Below are positions 1-6,947 of a stretch of DNA of 19,075 nucleotides, one piece after another; the first letter of the stretch is position 1; each line of letters opens with the position of its first letter. The stretch spans positions 1 to 19,075 of the forward strand of contig DASXCK010000160.1 of NCBI GenBank assembly GCA_036491235.1, given 5' to 3'. The notes below the pieces were generated by a model. That model saw only the letters and a program-made list of their open reading frames with translations. It was not told the DNA's origin and searched no databases. Made by a program: the position numbers and the translations under genes. Origin of the DNA: JAVDCA01 sp036491235 (GTDB lineage Bacteria; Pseudomonadota; Alphaproteobacteria; Rhizobiales; Xanthobacteraceae).

Positions 1-10
1 GGTTTTTCGC

Positions 11-1369
11 ATGTTCCGTTCCATCTGCGGCGGGCTCGTGCTCGCCGTGTGCTCGCTCTCGGTCCTGTCCGGTGCACCCCGGCAGCAGGAGGATTTTTCG
101 ACCCTCCCGATGCGCTTCGCCCTCCATCACGAAGGGCCTGGGGAAGTGTGCGCCAGCACCTGCCGGCTGCTGATCTCGGCGAGCGGCATGATCACCGCCG
201 ACACGCCGCGTGACTTCGACAATTTCGTGCACAACCACAATGTGCGTGGCGCGACCGTCGTGCTCGATTCCAAGGGCGGCTCCGTGATCGGCGCGATCGC
301 GTTGGGGCGCGCGATCCGCGGCCTCGGGCTGTCGACCACCGTCGGCCGCGTGCGCGAGCAGGCGACGCACGGCGTCCGCCGCGCCTGGGTGTGGCCGCGC
401 GCCGAATGCCAATCGATGTGCCCGTTCGTGCTGCTCGGCGGCGTCAAGCGCTACATTCCGCCGGAGGCGCGCGTTCTCGTCCATCAGATCTGGCTGGGCG
501 ACCGGCGCGACGACGCCGCCGCCGCGAGCTACTCGGCCGAGGATCTCGTGCTGGTGCAGCACGACATCGGCCGGCTCGTGCAGTACACCCTCGACATGGG
601 CGGGGGCGCCGAGCTCCTCGAAGTGGCGCTGCGCATCCCGCCGTGGGAGCCGATGCGGCTCCTGTCGCGCGACGAGCTGCGACGCACGCATCTCGACACC
701 ACCCAGGAGCGCCTGGAACGGGCTGGCCAGCCGGGACCGGCGGCGGCCTCCTCGGGCGCCAGCGCGCCCGCCGCAGTCGTGCCGGTGAGCGACGGCGCCC
801 GCAGCGAGATCAATCCGCGCGGCTGGGTGCTCGCGCAGCGTGACGGCAGCACCACGCTGGTGCGCCGCCATCCGCTGACCGTCGAGGGCGACAAGATCGG
901 CGCCTTCGAGGTCGCGCTTGCTTGCGGCTCGACGGCGGGCACCTATGCGGTGACCTATGCGGAGACGCGCCTGTCGCCGGACGATCGCGACGCCGCGGCG
1001 ATCAAGCACGTCGACCTGTGGATCGAGGGCAGGACCGAGGTGCTTGATGTCGTGTCGTCCCGCCTGCAGACCTCGCCGCGCCAGCTCGAGACGGTGGCGA
1101 ACGGCGCGATCACGGCCGACCTGGTGCGCTCCTTTGCCGACGCGGGAAACGACTCCATCACGCTGCGCACCACCAGTGGGAGCGCGCCCGGCACGATGAT
1201 CCGCCTCGGCAATACGAGCTTTGCCCAAATATTCCCGCAACTCGCCGCGTCATGCGCGGCGACGACGCCGCGGATCGCGGCGCGGCCGCGACCGGAGGCG
1301 ACGCCAGCTCACCTGGAGACGCGCGCCGAGCTCACTGCGCCGCGCGAGCAATCCGTTCCGGGACGTTGA
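11..1369 (+). CDS. Exported ClpP-like (COG3904-type) periplasmic protein
   Basis: The 452-residue product starts with a hydrophobic signal-peptide-like segment (about residues 4-21), so it is probably exported. Residues 80-160 look like the crotonase/ClpP-like fold of COG3904-type periplasmic proteins. They contain a glycine-rich LDSKGGS turn (85-91), a candidate nucleophile Ser135 in ECQSMCPFVLLGG, and His158 in VLVHQIW. The order GG-Ser-His fits the ClpP arrangement, but activity is inferred and the third catalytic residue was not assigned. Residues 240-265 form an Ala/Pro-rich linker to a C-terminal domain (about 268-415) that I do not recognise. Only 10 bases lie upstream of the ATG, no ribosome binding site is visible, and the frame is open to the window edge, so an earlier start cannot be excluded; the signal peptide favours this one. 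Confidence 0.75.
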   Translation: MFRSICGGLVLAVCSLSVLSGAPRQQEDFSTLPMRFALHHEGPGEVCASTCRLLISASGMITADTPRDFDNFVHNHNVRGATVVLDSKGGSVIGAIALGRAIRGLGLSTTVGRVREQATHGVRRAWVWPRAECQSMCPFVLLGGVKRYIPPEARVLVHQIWLGDRRDDAAAASYSAEDLVLVQHDIGRLVQYTLDMGGGAELLEVALRIPPWEPMRLLSRDELRRTHLDTTQERLERAGQPGPAAASSGASAPAAVVPVSDGARSEINPRGWVLAQRDGSTTLVRRHPLTVEGDKIGAFEVALACGSTAGTYAVTYAETRLSPDDRDAAAIKHVDLWIEGRTEVLDVVSSRLQTSPRQLETVANGAITADLVRSFADAGNDSITLRTTSGSAPGTMIRLGNTSFAQIFPQLAASCAATTPRIAARPRPEATPAHLETRAELTAPREQSVPGR

Positions 1370-1400
1370 ACGGGTATCTCTACCCACAACGTGAACGCGC

Positions 1401-1434
1401 CATGCCCGGTCTTGTGCCAGGCATGACGCTTTTT
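1401..1434 (+). terminator. Probable intrinsic terminator (REP-like hairpin)
   Basis: The arms catgcccgg (1401-1409) and ccaggcatg (1417-1425) pair with one T/G wobble around a 7-base loop. A T-run follows at 1430-1434. The hairpin lies 32 bases after the stop of the ClpP-like gene and points the right way to end its transcript. The arms also resemble the short CATGCCCGG-type palindromes scattered through rhizobial genomes, so this may be a repeat used as a terminator. Confidence 0.55.
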
Positions 1435-1466
1435 CGTAGACGTTTTTTGTAGGTTGGGTCGAGGCT

Positions 1467-1928
1467 CTACGAGGTCGCCGCCGGCGCCGCTGCCTTGCGC
1501 TTCTGCTCGATCTGATCGATCGCCGAGACCACCGCGTCGAAGGTGAGCAGCGTCGAAGCGTGGCGCGCCTTATAGTCGCGCACCGGCTCGAGCACGGCGA
1601 TGTCCGCCCAGCGCTCCTCCGCCGGTGGGCTGCCATTCTCCTTCAGCATCTTGCGAACTGTCTCGCGCAACGCGCGCAATTCGTTCGCCTTTGCGCCGAT
1701 GACGTGGCTGGCCATGATCGAGGACGACGCCTGCCCGAGCGCACAGGCCTTAACGTCATGGGCGAAGTCGGTCACAGTGTCGCCCTCCATCTTGAGGTCG
1801 ACCGTGACGGTCGATCCGCACAGCTTGGAATGGGCGGTTGCGCTGGCGTCGGCCGACGCGAGCTGGCCGAGGCGGGGAATATTCCCCGCTAACTCCAGGA
1901 TTCGGCGATTATAAACGTCGTTCAGCAT
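1467..1928 (-). CDS. NifU/IscU-like iron-sulfur scaffold protein
   Basis: The 153-residue protein has the NifU N-terminal/IscU fold pattern: LCGSTVTVDL (36-45), KACALGQASSS (60-70), then the region matching the third-cysteine motif at 118-130. IscU/SufU proteins bind a nascent Fe-S cluster or sulfur on three cysteines. Here Cys37 and Cys62 are present, but the third motif, HC in IscU, reads His123-Ala124, and the Asp after the first Cys-Gly is Ser39. Cluster assembly on this protein is therefore uncertain. The start is the ATG at 1928 (MLNDVYNRRI), because family members begin a few residues before the helix NRRILELA. The frame stays open far upstream through folE, but that extension shows no family similarity. 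The gene diverges from folE, a neighbourhood I recall as common in Bradyrhizobium relatives. Confidence 0.82.
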   Translation of the reverse strand: MLNDVYNRRILELAGNIPRLGQLASADASATAHSKLCGSTVTVDLKMEGDTVTDFAHDVKACALGQASSSIMASHVIGAKANELRALRETVRKMLKENGSPPAEERWADIAVLEPVRDYKARHASTLLTFDAVVSAIDQIEQKRKAAAPAATS

Positions 1929-2061
1929 AGCAACCAGATTATCCGCGAGGAGTTGATTGTTGGCTCGCGCTGATGAAATATATAGGGGTCCGGCGTTGGG
2001 GGCGGGAAGGCCTTTCGGCGGGCAACAGGGGTGCGCCTCCCGGCGTGCCATGCGCACTACG

Positions 2062-2103
2062 CATATGGCATCGTGGTAAATTGAAGGTCTCGCCTGCCAT
2101 ATG
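2062..2103. promoter_or_regulatory. 9-bp inverted repeat upstream of folE (operator or leader hairpin)
   Basis: catatggca (2062-2070) and tgccatatg (2095-2103) are exact inverted repeats 24 bases apart, in the 264-base region between the divergent scaffold gene and folE. The AT-rich arms stand out from the GC-rich surroundings. It could be a two-site operator or a long-loop hairpin in the folE leader. It does not match a regulator site I know. Nothing else in this gap is assigned except the probable folE ribosome binding site (ggag, about 2183-2186). Confidence 0.35.
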
Positions 2104-2192
2104 GTGTTTTTACTCAAGCGAGGCGCGAAGACGCGCCCGGTGACACCCCCGGAACCACCTTTTCCCACGGATCCGGTCGAACGGAGCAGTCT

Positions 2193-2846
2193 ATGGACGC
2201 TGTAACGGACAAAAAACACGACGCTGCCACTTTGCCTGCCGATCTGCGCGCCGAGACGCAGCCGGCCGGGCGGCGGCCGAGCCGCGCCGACGCGGAAGCC
2301 GCGGTGCGTACGCTGATCGCCTACGCGGGCGACGATCCGGCTCGCGAAGGCCTCGTCGATACGCCGCGCCGCGTGGTAGCGGCCTACGACGAACTGTTCG
2401 GCGGCTACCATGCGTCGCCGGTCGACGTGCTCGATCGCACGTTCTCGGAGATCGGCACCTATGACGACCTCGTCTTGGTGCGCGATATCCCGTTCTATTC
2501 GCACTGCGAGCACCACATCATGCCGTTCGTCGGCCGCGCGCATGTCGCGTACCTGCCGGTCGAGCGGGTAGTCGGTCTCTCCAAGATCGCGCGTCTGATC
2601 GACGTCTATGCGCGCCGCATGCAGACACAAGAGCACCTCAATTCGCAGGTGATCACGGCGATCGACGAAGTTCTGAAACCTCGCGGTGTGGCCGTGATGC
2701 TCGAGGCCGAACACAGTTGCATGTCGCTGCGCGGCGCCGAGAAACCCGGTTCGCGCACCATTACGAGCCAGTTCACCGGCCTCTTCCGCGACGATCCGGC
2801 CGAGCAGGCACGTTTCATCACGCTGGTGCGCAGCCCGACGCGCTGA
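2193..2846 (+). CDS. folE: GTP cyclohydrolase I (FolE, type IA)
   Basis: This enzyme converts GTP to 7,8-dihydroneopterin triphosphate, the first step of tetrahydrofolate synthesis, in the cytoplasm as a homodecamer. The 217-residue length is normal for the family. The zinc and catalytic residues are visible: Cys105, His107 and His108 in SHCEHHIMPFVG, and Cys176 in EHSCMSLRG, matching E. coli Cys110, His112, His113 and Cys181. The segment VVGLSKIARLI (127-137) and the C-terminal RTITSQFTG are also typical. The first 30 residues are a low-complexity extension, as in other alphaproteobacterial FolE proteins. The ATG at 2193 has GGAG about 7 bases upstream. hisI follows 44 bases after the stop, so the two are probably cotranscribed. 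Confidence 0.96.
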   Translation: MDAVTDKKHDAATLPADLRAETQPAGRRPSRADAEAAVRTLIAYAGDDPAREGLVDTPRRVVAAYDELFGGYHASPVDVLDRTFSEIGTYDDLVLVRDIPFYSHCEHHIMPFVGRAHVAYLPVERVVGLSKIARLIDVYARRMQTQEHLNSQVITAIDEVLKPRGVAVMLEAEHSCMSLRGAEKPGSRTITSQFTGLFRDDPAEQARFITLVRSPTR

Positions 2847-2890
2847 GCCGCGTCGGAGTGTACGCCGGCCGCCATGGCGCAGTGGGGACC

Positions 2891-3529
2891 ATGACCACGA
2901 GTTCGGGATCTCTGATCGATCGTATACTCGGGCGCGAGCCCTCGCCTGCGGGCGAGGTTTTGCCAACGGCGGAGGCGCCACCTGTGGCTGAGAGTCTGCC
3001 TGAGGCCGAGAAGCCGCCCGTCGAGCCGCAGGGCCCGAGGGGCACCGCGCCGGAGACTTCGGTCTTCGCGCCGCGCGCCACGACCGAGCAGGTCGAGGAA
3101 GGGCGCCTGTTCGCGCCGAAATTCGACGCCGCCGGCCTCATCACCTGCGTCGTCACCGATGCGTGGTCGGCCGAGGTGCTGATGGTCGCGCACATGAATG
3201 CCGAGGCGCTGGCCAAGACCATCCAGAGCGGCGAAGCTTGGTTCTTCAGCCGCTCGCGCGGCCAGTTGTGGAAGAAGGGCGAGGCCTCGGGTCACGTCCA
3301 GCGCGTCGTCGAGATGCGCGTCGACTGCGATCAGGACGCGCTATGGATGCGGGTGGAGCAGATCGGCGCCGGCGCCTGCCACACCGGCCGCATGACCTGC
3401 TTCTATCGTGCGATTCCGCTCAAGCAGACCGACTTGCGCCGGCTCATCCTCGAGTACCGCAATGCCGAGAAGGCGTTCGACCCCGCGCAGGTGTACGGCG
3501 AGAACGGCGAGGAGCCGCCGAAGGCTTGA
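2891..3529 (+). CDS. hisI: Phosphoribosyl-AMP cyclohydrolase (HisI)
   Basis: This cytoplasmic enzyme opens the adenine ring of phosphoribosyl-AMP in the third step of histidine synthesis. The catalytic domain spans about residues 73-175 of 212: FSRSRGQLWKKGEASG (119-134), the metal-binding DCDQD (145-149) with Cys146, and Cys163 and Cys170 in GACHTGRMTCFY. These match the Mg and Zn ligand pattern of stand-alone HisI; there is no HisE domain. The protein is longer than the usual 120-150 residues because of a Pro/Glu/Ala-rich N-terminus of about 70 residues and a tail of about 40. The ATG at 2891 is chosen because it follows a purine-rich stretch (gtgggga) and lies after the folE stop. The frame is open further upstream, but only inside folE. 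Confidence 0.93.
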   Translation: MTTSSGSLIDRILGREPSPAGEVLPTAEAPPVAESLPEAEKPPVEPQGPRGTAPETSVFAPRATTEQVEEGRLFAPKFDAAGLITCVVTDAWSAEVLMVAHMNAEALAKTIQSGEAWFFSRSRGQLWKKGEASGHVQRVVEMRVDCDQDALWMRVEQIGAGACHTGRMTCFYRAIPLKQTDLRRLILEYRNAEKAFDPAQVYGENGEEPPKA

Positions 3530-3619
3530 GATCTTTGGGTCTCTTGCGCGTGTCTTTTGCGCGTTGGCCCGAGGCCGCGGGCGAGGATAGGTTCGGCGCC
3601 GCGGAAGGGCGCCCTAGCC

Positions 3620-3868
3620 ATGCAACGTCGAATGATCATGGGCGCCACCTTTGCGATGCTGTCTCTGCTTCTTCCAGCGCAGGGACTGGCGTAAGGCAGG
3701 GCTGACGAGTCACAAGCCACGCTCACGCAAACGGCCGTCGCGGTGAAAGCCGCCGCCAGCCTCACACGCTTTGCCAGACGCAGGGGGACCAGGCGACGAT
3801 CTTCCGAGACAAGCGTGCAAAAGCTCGAGCAGCTGAAAAAAGCGCGCAAGCAGAAGGGCGTCTACTGA
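3620..3868 (+). pseudogene. Remnant of a small secreted protein gene with in-frame stop
   Basis: An ATG at 3620, preceded by ggaaggg, opens a 24-codon stretch that looks like a complete signal peptide (MQRRMIMGATFAMLSLLLPA, then QGLA). It ends at a TAA (3692-3694). The same frame then continues for 57 codons to TGA at 3866-3868, beginning GRADESQATLTQTAVAVKAA and ending in a Lys/Gln-rich helix. A single change such as CAA to TAA would explain the break, since restoring it gives an 82-residue exported protein with a natural cleavage region. I do not recognise the family. The alternative is that the 24-residue peptide is chance and nothing here is coding. The region otherwise fills the 389-base gap between hisI and the CoA-lyase gene. 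Confidence 0.45.
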
Positions 3869-3918
3869 GACGAACGCGATGAGGCGGCGCGGCTAAGCCC
3901 AGCCCTGTGCGTTGATCG

Positions 3919-4809
3919 TCAGCTTGCGCCCTTTGCCTGGTCTGCGTCGGCCTGCGCCAGGAGCCGCTTCGCCCGCGCGAGATGCGGGCGATCGTACATC
4001 ACACCGCCGATGCCGATCGTGCCGGCGCCCGGCGCCGCCGCGAAGGCCGCGACGATCGCCTGCGCGCGGGCAATCGCGTCGGGCTTGGGCGTGAACACGT
4101 CGTTGATGATCGCGACCTGCCCGGGATGAATCGCCATCTTTGCCGAGAACCCGTCGCGTCGCGCCTCCTCGCACTCGCGCCGCAGTCCGGCGTCGTTGCG
4201 GAAGTCGACATAGACGGTGTCGATCGCGGGGACTTCCGCATTGGCGGCGCCCGCGATGCAGAGCACCCGGGCGAGGCGGTAGGGGTCGAGAAAGCGCCCG
4301 TCGGCATCGCGGTTCGCCTCGGCGTTGAGCTCTGCTGAGAGATCCTCGGCGCCCCAGGTGAGGCCGATGAGCCGCGCGCTCGAGCCGCGATAGGTGCCGG
4401 CGAGAAAGAGCGCCTGCGCGGTCTCGGTCGCGAGCGCGAGGATCTTCACGTGGCCGTCGGGCAGGCCGGCGATCGCCTCGCGCGTCGCGATCTTGGCGTC
4501 GGCGTGGGTGACGGCGGCGCCGCCCTCCGCCTTGGGCAGCAGGATCGCGTCCGGCCGTGCCGCCACCACGGCGTCGAGGTCGTCGTCGATCAGGCCGGTC
4601 GCGATGGCGTTGACCCGCACGATAAGGCGCGGGCGCGACGGCTGTCCGATCGTCTCCTTGAGGAACGCGGCAGCGGATTTGCGCGCTTGCGCCTTGCGCT
4701 CGGGCGCGATCGAGTCCTCGAGGTCGACGATCAGCGCGTCGGCGCCGCTCGCCATCCCCTTCTCGAGCTTGCGTCCGCTATCGGCGGGCACGAACAGAAA
4801 AGAGCGCAT
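3919..4809 (-). CDS. HpcH/HpaI-family CoA-ester lyase (CitE/malyl-CoA lyase-like)
   Basis: The 296-residue protein belongs to the CitE-like branch of the HpcH/HpaI family, whose members cleave or hydrolyse 3-hydroxyacyl-CoA esters such as malyl-CoA, beta-methylmalyl-CoA or citramalyl-CoA. Visible signatures are RSFLFVPADS at the N-terminus, DLEDSIAPE (29-37), Arg65 in IVRVNA, the metal ligands Glu129 in ATETAQ and Asp156 in WGAEDLSAEL, the IHPGQV motif (227-232), and the C-terminal MYDRPHLARAKRLL. The length is normal. It lies 40 bases downstream of a MaoC-like dehydratase on the same strand. A lyase and a hydratase acting on neighbouring CoA intermediates is a known pairing, as in the ethylmalonyl-CoA or C5-dicarboxylate routes. 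The exact substrate cannot be read from sequence. Confidence 0.9.
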   Translation of the reverse strand: MRSFLFVPADSGRKLEKGMASGADALIVDLEDSIAPERKAQARKSAAAFLKETIGQPSRPRLIVRVNAIATGLIDDDLDAVVAARPDAILLPKAEGGAAVTHADAKIATREAIAGLPDGHVKILALATETAQALFLAGTYRGSSARLIGLTWGAEDLSAELNAEANRDADGRFLDPYRLARVLCIAGAANAEVPAIDTVYVDFRNDAGLRRECEEARRDGFSAKMAIHPGQVAIINDVFTPKPDAIARAQAIVAAFAAAPGAGTIGIGGVMYDRPHLARAKRLLAQADADQAKGAS

Positions 4810-4849
4810 GGTCGGTCCGGCTTGTTCCTTGGGGTGAGGTTGCTCGGCG

Positions 4850-5347
4850 TTACTTGGGGCGCATGCGCATAAACGCGTTGCGTTTGCACTCGGCGACGAG
4901 CTTGTCGTCTTGATTGTAAGCGCGGTGGTGGAATTCGACGATGCCGGCGCCCGGGCGCGACTTCGACTCGCGCTTGCTCACCACCTCGGTGGTGCAGTGG
5001 ACCGTGTCGCCCTCGAACAGCGGGTGCGGGAAGCGGACGTCGGTCATGCCCAGATTGGCGATCGTGGTTCCGTTCGTCATGTCGGACACCTGGATGCCGA
5101 TCATCAGCCCGAGCGTGAACAGCGAGTTCATCAGCGGCTGGCCCCATTCGGTCTCGTGCTCGCAGAAATGCCGGTCGATATGCAGCGGCTGCGGGTTGAG
5201 CGTCATGTTGGAGAACAGCATGTTGTCCATCTGCGTGACCGTGCGGGTGTAGCGGTGCTCGGTCAGCTCGCCGACGACGAAATCCTCGAAATAGAGTCCG
5301 CCGCGCTTGTGGCGGACCGCGGTTGCGCTCGACGTCGCGTTCGACAT
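4850..5347 (-). CDS. MaoC-family (hotdog fold) dehydratase/hydratase
   Basis: The 165-residue protein has the single hotdog domain of MaoC-like enoyl-CoA hydratases: YFEDFVVGE near the N-terminus, LNPQPLHIDRHFCEHE (50-65), the LFTLGLMIGI helix, and FEGDTVHCTTEVVSKRESKS (111-130). The PLHID part matches the catalytic His region of R-specific hydratases, but the usual upstream Asp of DxNPxH is not in its standard place. The activity may therefore resemble that of mesaconyl-CoA-type hydratases rather than PhaJ. The ATG at 5347 has a strong GGAGGAAGG ribosome binding site. It is the first gene of a two-gene operon with the CitE-like lyase. Confidence 0.88.
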   Translation of the reverse strand: MSNATSSATAVRHKRGGLYFEDFVVGELTEHRYTRTVTQMDNMLFSNMTLNPQPLHIDRHFCEHETEWGQPLMNSLFTLGLMIGIQVSDMTNGTTIANLGMTDVRFPHPLFEGDTVHCTTEVVSKRESKSRPGAGIVEFHHRAYNQDDKLVAECKRNAFMRMRPK

Positions 5348-5381
5348 TGACCTTCCTCCGTCCGGAGCCGCTGCCCCGCCT

Positions 5382-5397
5382 GTTAACGTTTCGTTTA
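5382..5397 (-). promoter_or_regulatory. CtrA-like box between maoC-like and transglycosylase genes
   Basis: On the minus strand this reads TAAA-CGAAACG-TTAAC, one base from the CtrA consensus TTAA-N7-TTAAC. It lies in the 99-base divergent region, 50 bases before the transglycosylase start and 35 before the MaoC-like start. Similar boxes occur before the signalling genes in this window. Binding is inferred. Confidence 0.4.
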
Positions 5398-5446
5398 CCA
5401 TAACTGCCGACGATGCGAACCCACCGCGCGGGCGGCAGGGCATCGG

Positions 5447-6472
5447 ATGATCGTCGACAGCATTGGGAGCAAAAGCGCGGCCGTCGTCGGTGCGATCCGC
5501 AATGCGGCGCAGGCGACCGGCGCCAGCTTCCAGTACCTGCTCGCGACCGCTCAGGTCGAATCGGGACTCAATCCGAACGCCGCCGTATCGACGTCCTCGG
5601 CCAAGGGTCTTTTTCAGTTTATCGACCAGACCTGGCTCGCGACCATGAAGCAGGCCGGGCCGGCGCTCGGCTATGGCCGCTATGCGGACGCGATCGTGCA
5701 GATGCCGTCGGGTACCTACGCGGTCCCGGATCCGACGATGCGCCGCGACATCCTCGCGCTGCGCAACGATCCCGTCGCCAATGCCGCCATGGCGGGTGCC
5801 TTCACGCAGCAGAACTCCGCGGTGCTGACCCAGAGCATCGGCCGCACGCCGAGCGAGGGCGAACTCTATATCGCGCATTTCCTCGGCGCCGGCGGCGGCG
5901 CGCAGCTCGTCAATCTTGCGCAGCAGAATCCGGGCGCGACCGCGGCCAGCGCCTTTCCGAACGCCGCCAAGGCGAACCCCTCGATCTTCTACGACCGTCA
6001 GGGCCACGCCCGCAGCGCCGGCGAGGTCTATCACGTGCTGGTCGCGCGCTACGATGTGGCACGGGCGGCGCCGGCCGTCCCGGGCGCCGTCCTCGCGGCG
6101 GCGACGGCGGCTCCCAATGTGCCCGCGAACGTGCCCGGCGCACACCAGGTTTCGCCTTCCGTAGCGGTGGCGCTGCCGACGGTTGCGGATGCGCTCGGCC
6201 CGGTCGCCGTGATCCGGCCGGCGGCGTATCACAGCCTGTTCAGCGACACGCAGGGCCAGCCGGTTTCGCGCTTCGTGCAGGATTTGTGGACGGCCAATCC
6301 GCGCGTCGCCGCGGCGCTGACCGGGCAGGCCGGCCCGCCGGGGGGCGCGGGCGAAGCGCCGGCCATTTCGGCTGTGCCCTCCGCACCATCTGCTGCGGCT
6401 CCGAGCGGACCGCTCAGCCTGTTCTCCGACCGGCCCGCCAACGTGCGCGCCTTGTTCGGCGAAACCTCGTAG
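5447..6472 (+). CDS. Lytic transglycosylase, SLT-type domain
   Basis: The 341-residue protein carries a lysozyme-like transglycosylase domain at about residues 10-205, which would cleave peptidoglycan. Glu38 in TAQVESGLNP is the expected catalytic acid, and AKGLFQFIDQTW (52-63) and GELYIAHFLG (138-147) are the typical following motifs. There is no N-terminal signal peptide, so export would need another route (for example a flagellar or other secretion apparatus), or the start is misplaced. The C-terminal third is Ala/Pro-rich and contains SLFSD twice (263-267 and 324-328). The ATG at 5447 follows ggcaggg. It diverges from the maoC-citE operon and a CtrA-like box lies just upstream. Proteins of this kind are common in rhizobia. 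Confidence 0.85.
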   Translation: MIVDSIGSKSAAVVGAIRNAAQATGASFQYLLATAQVESGLNPNAAVSTSSAKGLFQFIDQTWLATMKQAGPALGYGRYADAIVQMPSGTYAVPDPTMRRDILALRNDPVANAAMAGAFTQQNSAVLTQSIGRTPSEGELYIAHFLGAGGGAQLVNLAQQNPGATAASAFPNAAKANPSIFYDRQGHARSAGEVYHVLVARYDVARAAPAVPGAVLAAATAAPNVPANVPGAHQVSPSVAVALPTVADALGPVAVIRPAAYHSLFSDTQGQPVSRFVQDLWTANPRVAAALTGQAGPPGGAGEAPAISAVPSAPSAAAPSGPLSLFSDRPANVRALFGETS

Positions 6473-6548
6473 CTCATGGCGGATTTGGCTTTCGCCGTCA
6501 TCGCCGCGTCCGCGGGTAATGACGCAGCAATTGCAGCGATGTCGTCGG

Positions 6549-6947
6549 TTACGTCGCCGCCGCCGCGCGCCGAGTCTTGATATCGACCAGCGCGCGCTCG
6601 AGCTGCTGGATGAGAAACGGCTTCTGCAGGATCGCACAGTCGCGCCACGCCGGTTCGACCCCGTGCGTGCCATAGCCGGTCGCGAACACCAGTGGAATGT
6701 GGCGGGCGCGCAGGATCTCGGCGGCCGGATAGATGCGCTCGCCCGCGAGGTTGATGTCGAGCAAGGCGGCATCGACCTCGCAGGTTCGCGCGCAAGCAGT
6801 TGCCTGCGCGAGGTTCGATGCGCGGTCGGTCACCTCGCAGCCGAGCGACTCCAAGAGATCCTCGACCAGCAGGAGGACGTGGAATTCGTCTTCCGCCACC
6901 ATCAGCCGCAGTCCGGCGGCGTCGCTTTTGACCGGTTCACTTGCCAT
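6549..6947 (-). CDS. Single-domain response regulator (receiver)
   Basis: The 132-residue protein is one receiver domain with no output domain. The acidic pocket is Glu19-Asp20 in MVAEDEF, the phospho-acceptor is Asp64 in AALLDINLAGE, and Thr90 (FATGYG) and Lys109 (QKPF) complete the active site. The ATG at 6947 overlaps the end of the HWE kinase gene by 11 bases, so the two are translationally coupled and the kinase is the likely phosphodonor. Receivers paired with HWE kinases in this way are common in rhizobia. The longer open frame upstream of this ATG lies inside the kinase gene and is discarded. Confidence 0.9.
   Translation of the reverse strand: MASEPVKSDAAGLRLMVAEDEFHVLLLVEDLLESLGCEVTDRASNLAQATACARTCEVDAALLDINLAGERIYPAAEILRARHIPLVFATGYGTHGVEPAWRDCAILQKPFLIQQLERALVDIKTRRAAAAT

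Noticed and set aside
1929..2981. Extension of the scaffold-protein frame to a 504-residue minus-strand ORF
   Set aside because: The added part runs antisense through folE, has no family similarity, and is the kind of open frame expected in GC-rich DNA. The ATG at 1928 gives a normal-length protein.
6473..6548. Imperfect hairpin (gtcatcgccgcg ... cgcgggtaatgac) between the convergent transglycosylase and receiver genes, considered as a terminator
   Set aside because: The stem has mismatches or bulges and no T-run follows. It may be a decayed REP element, but support is too weak to list it.
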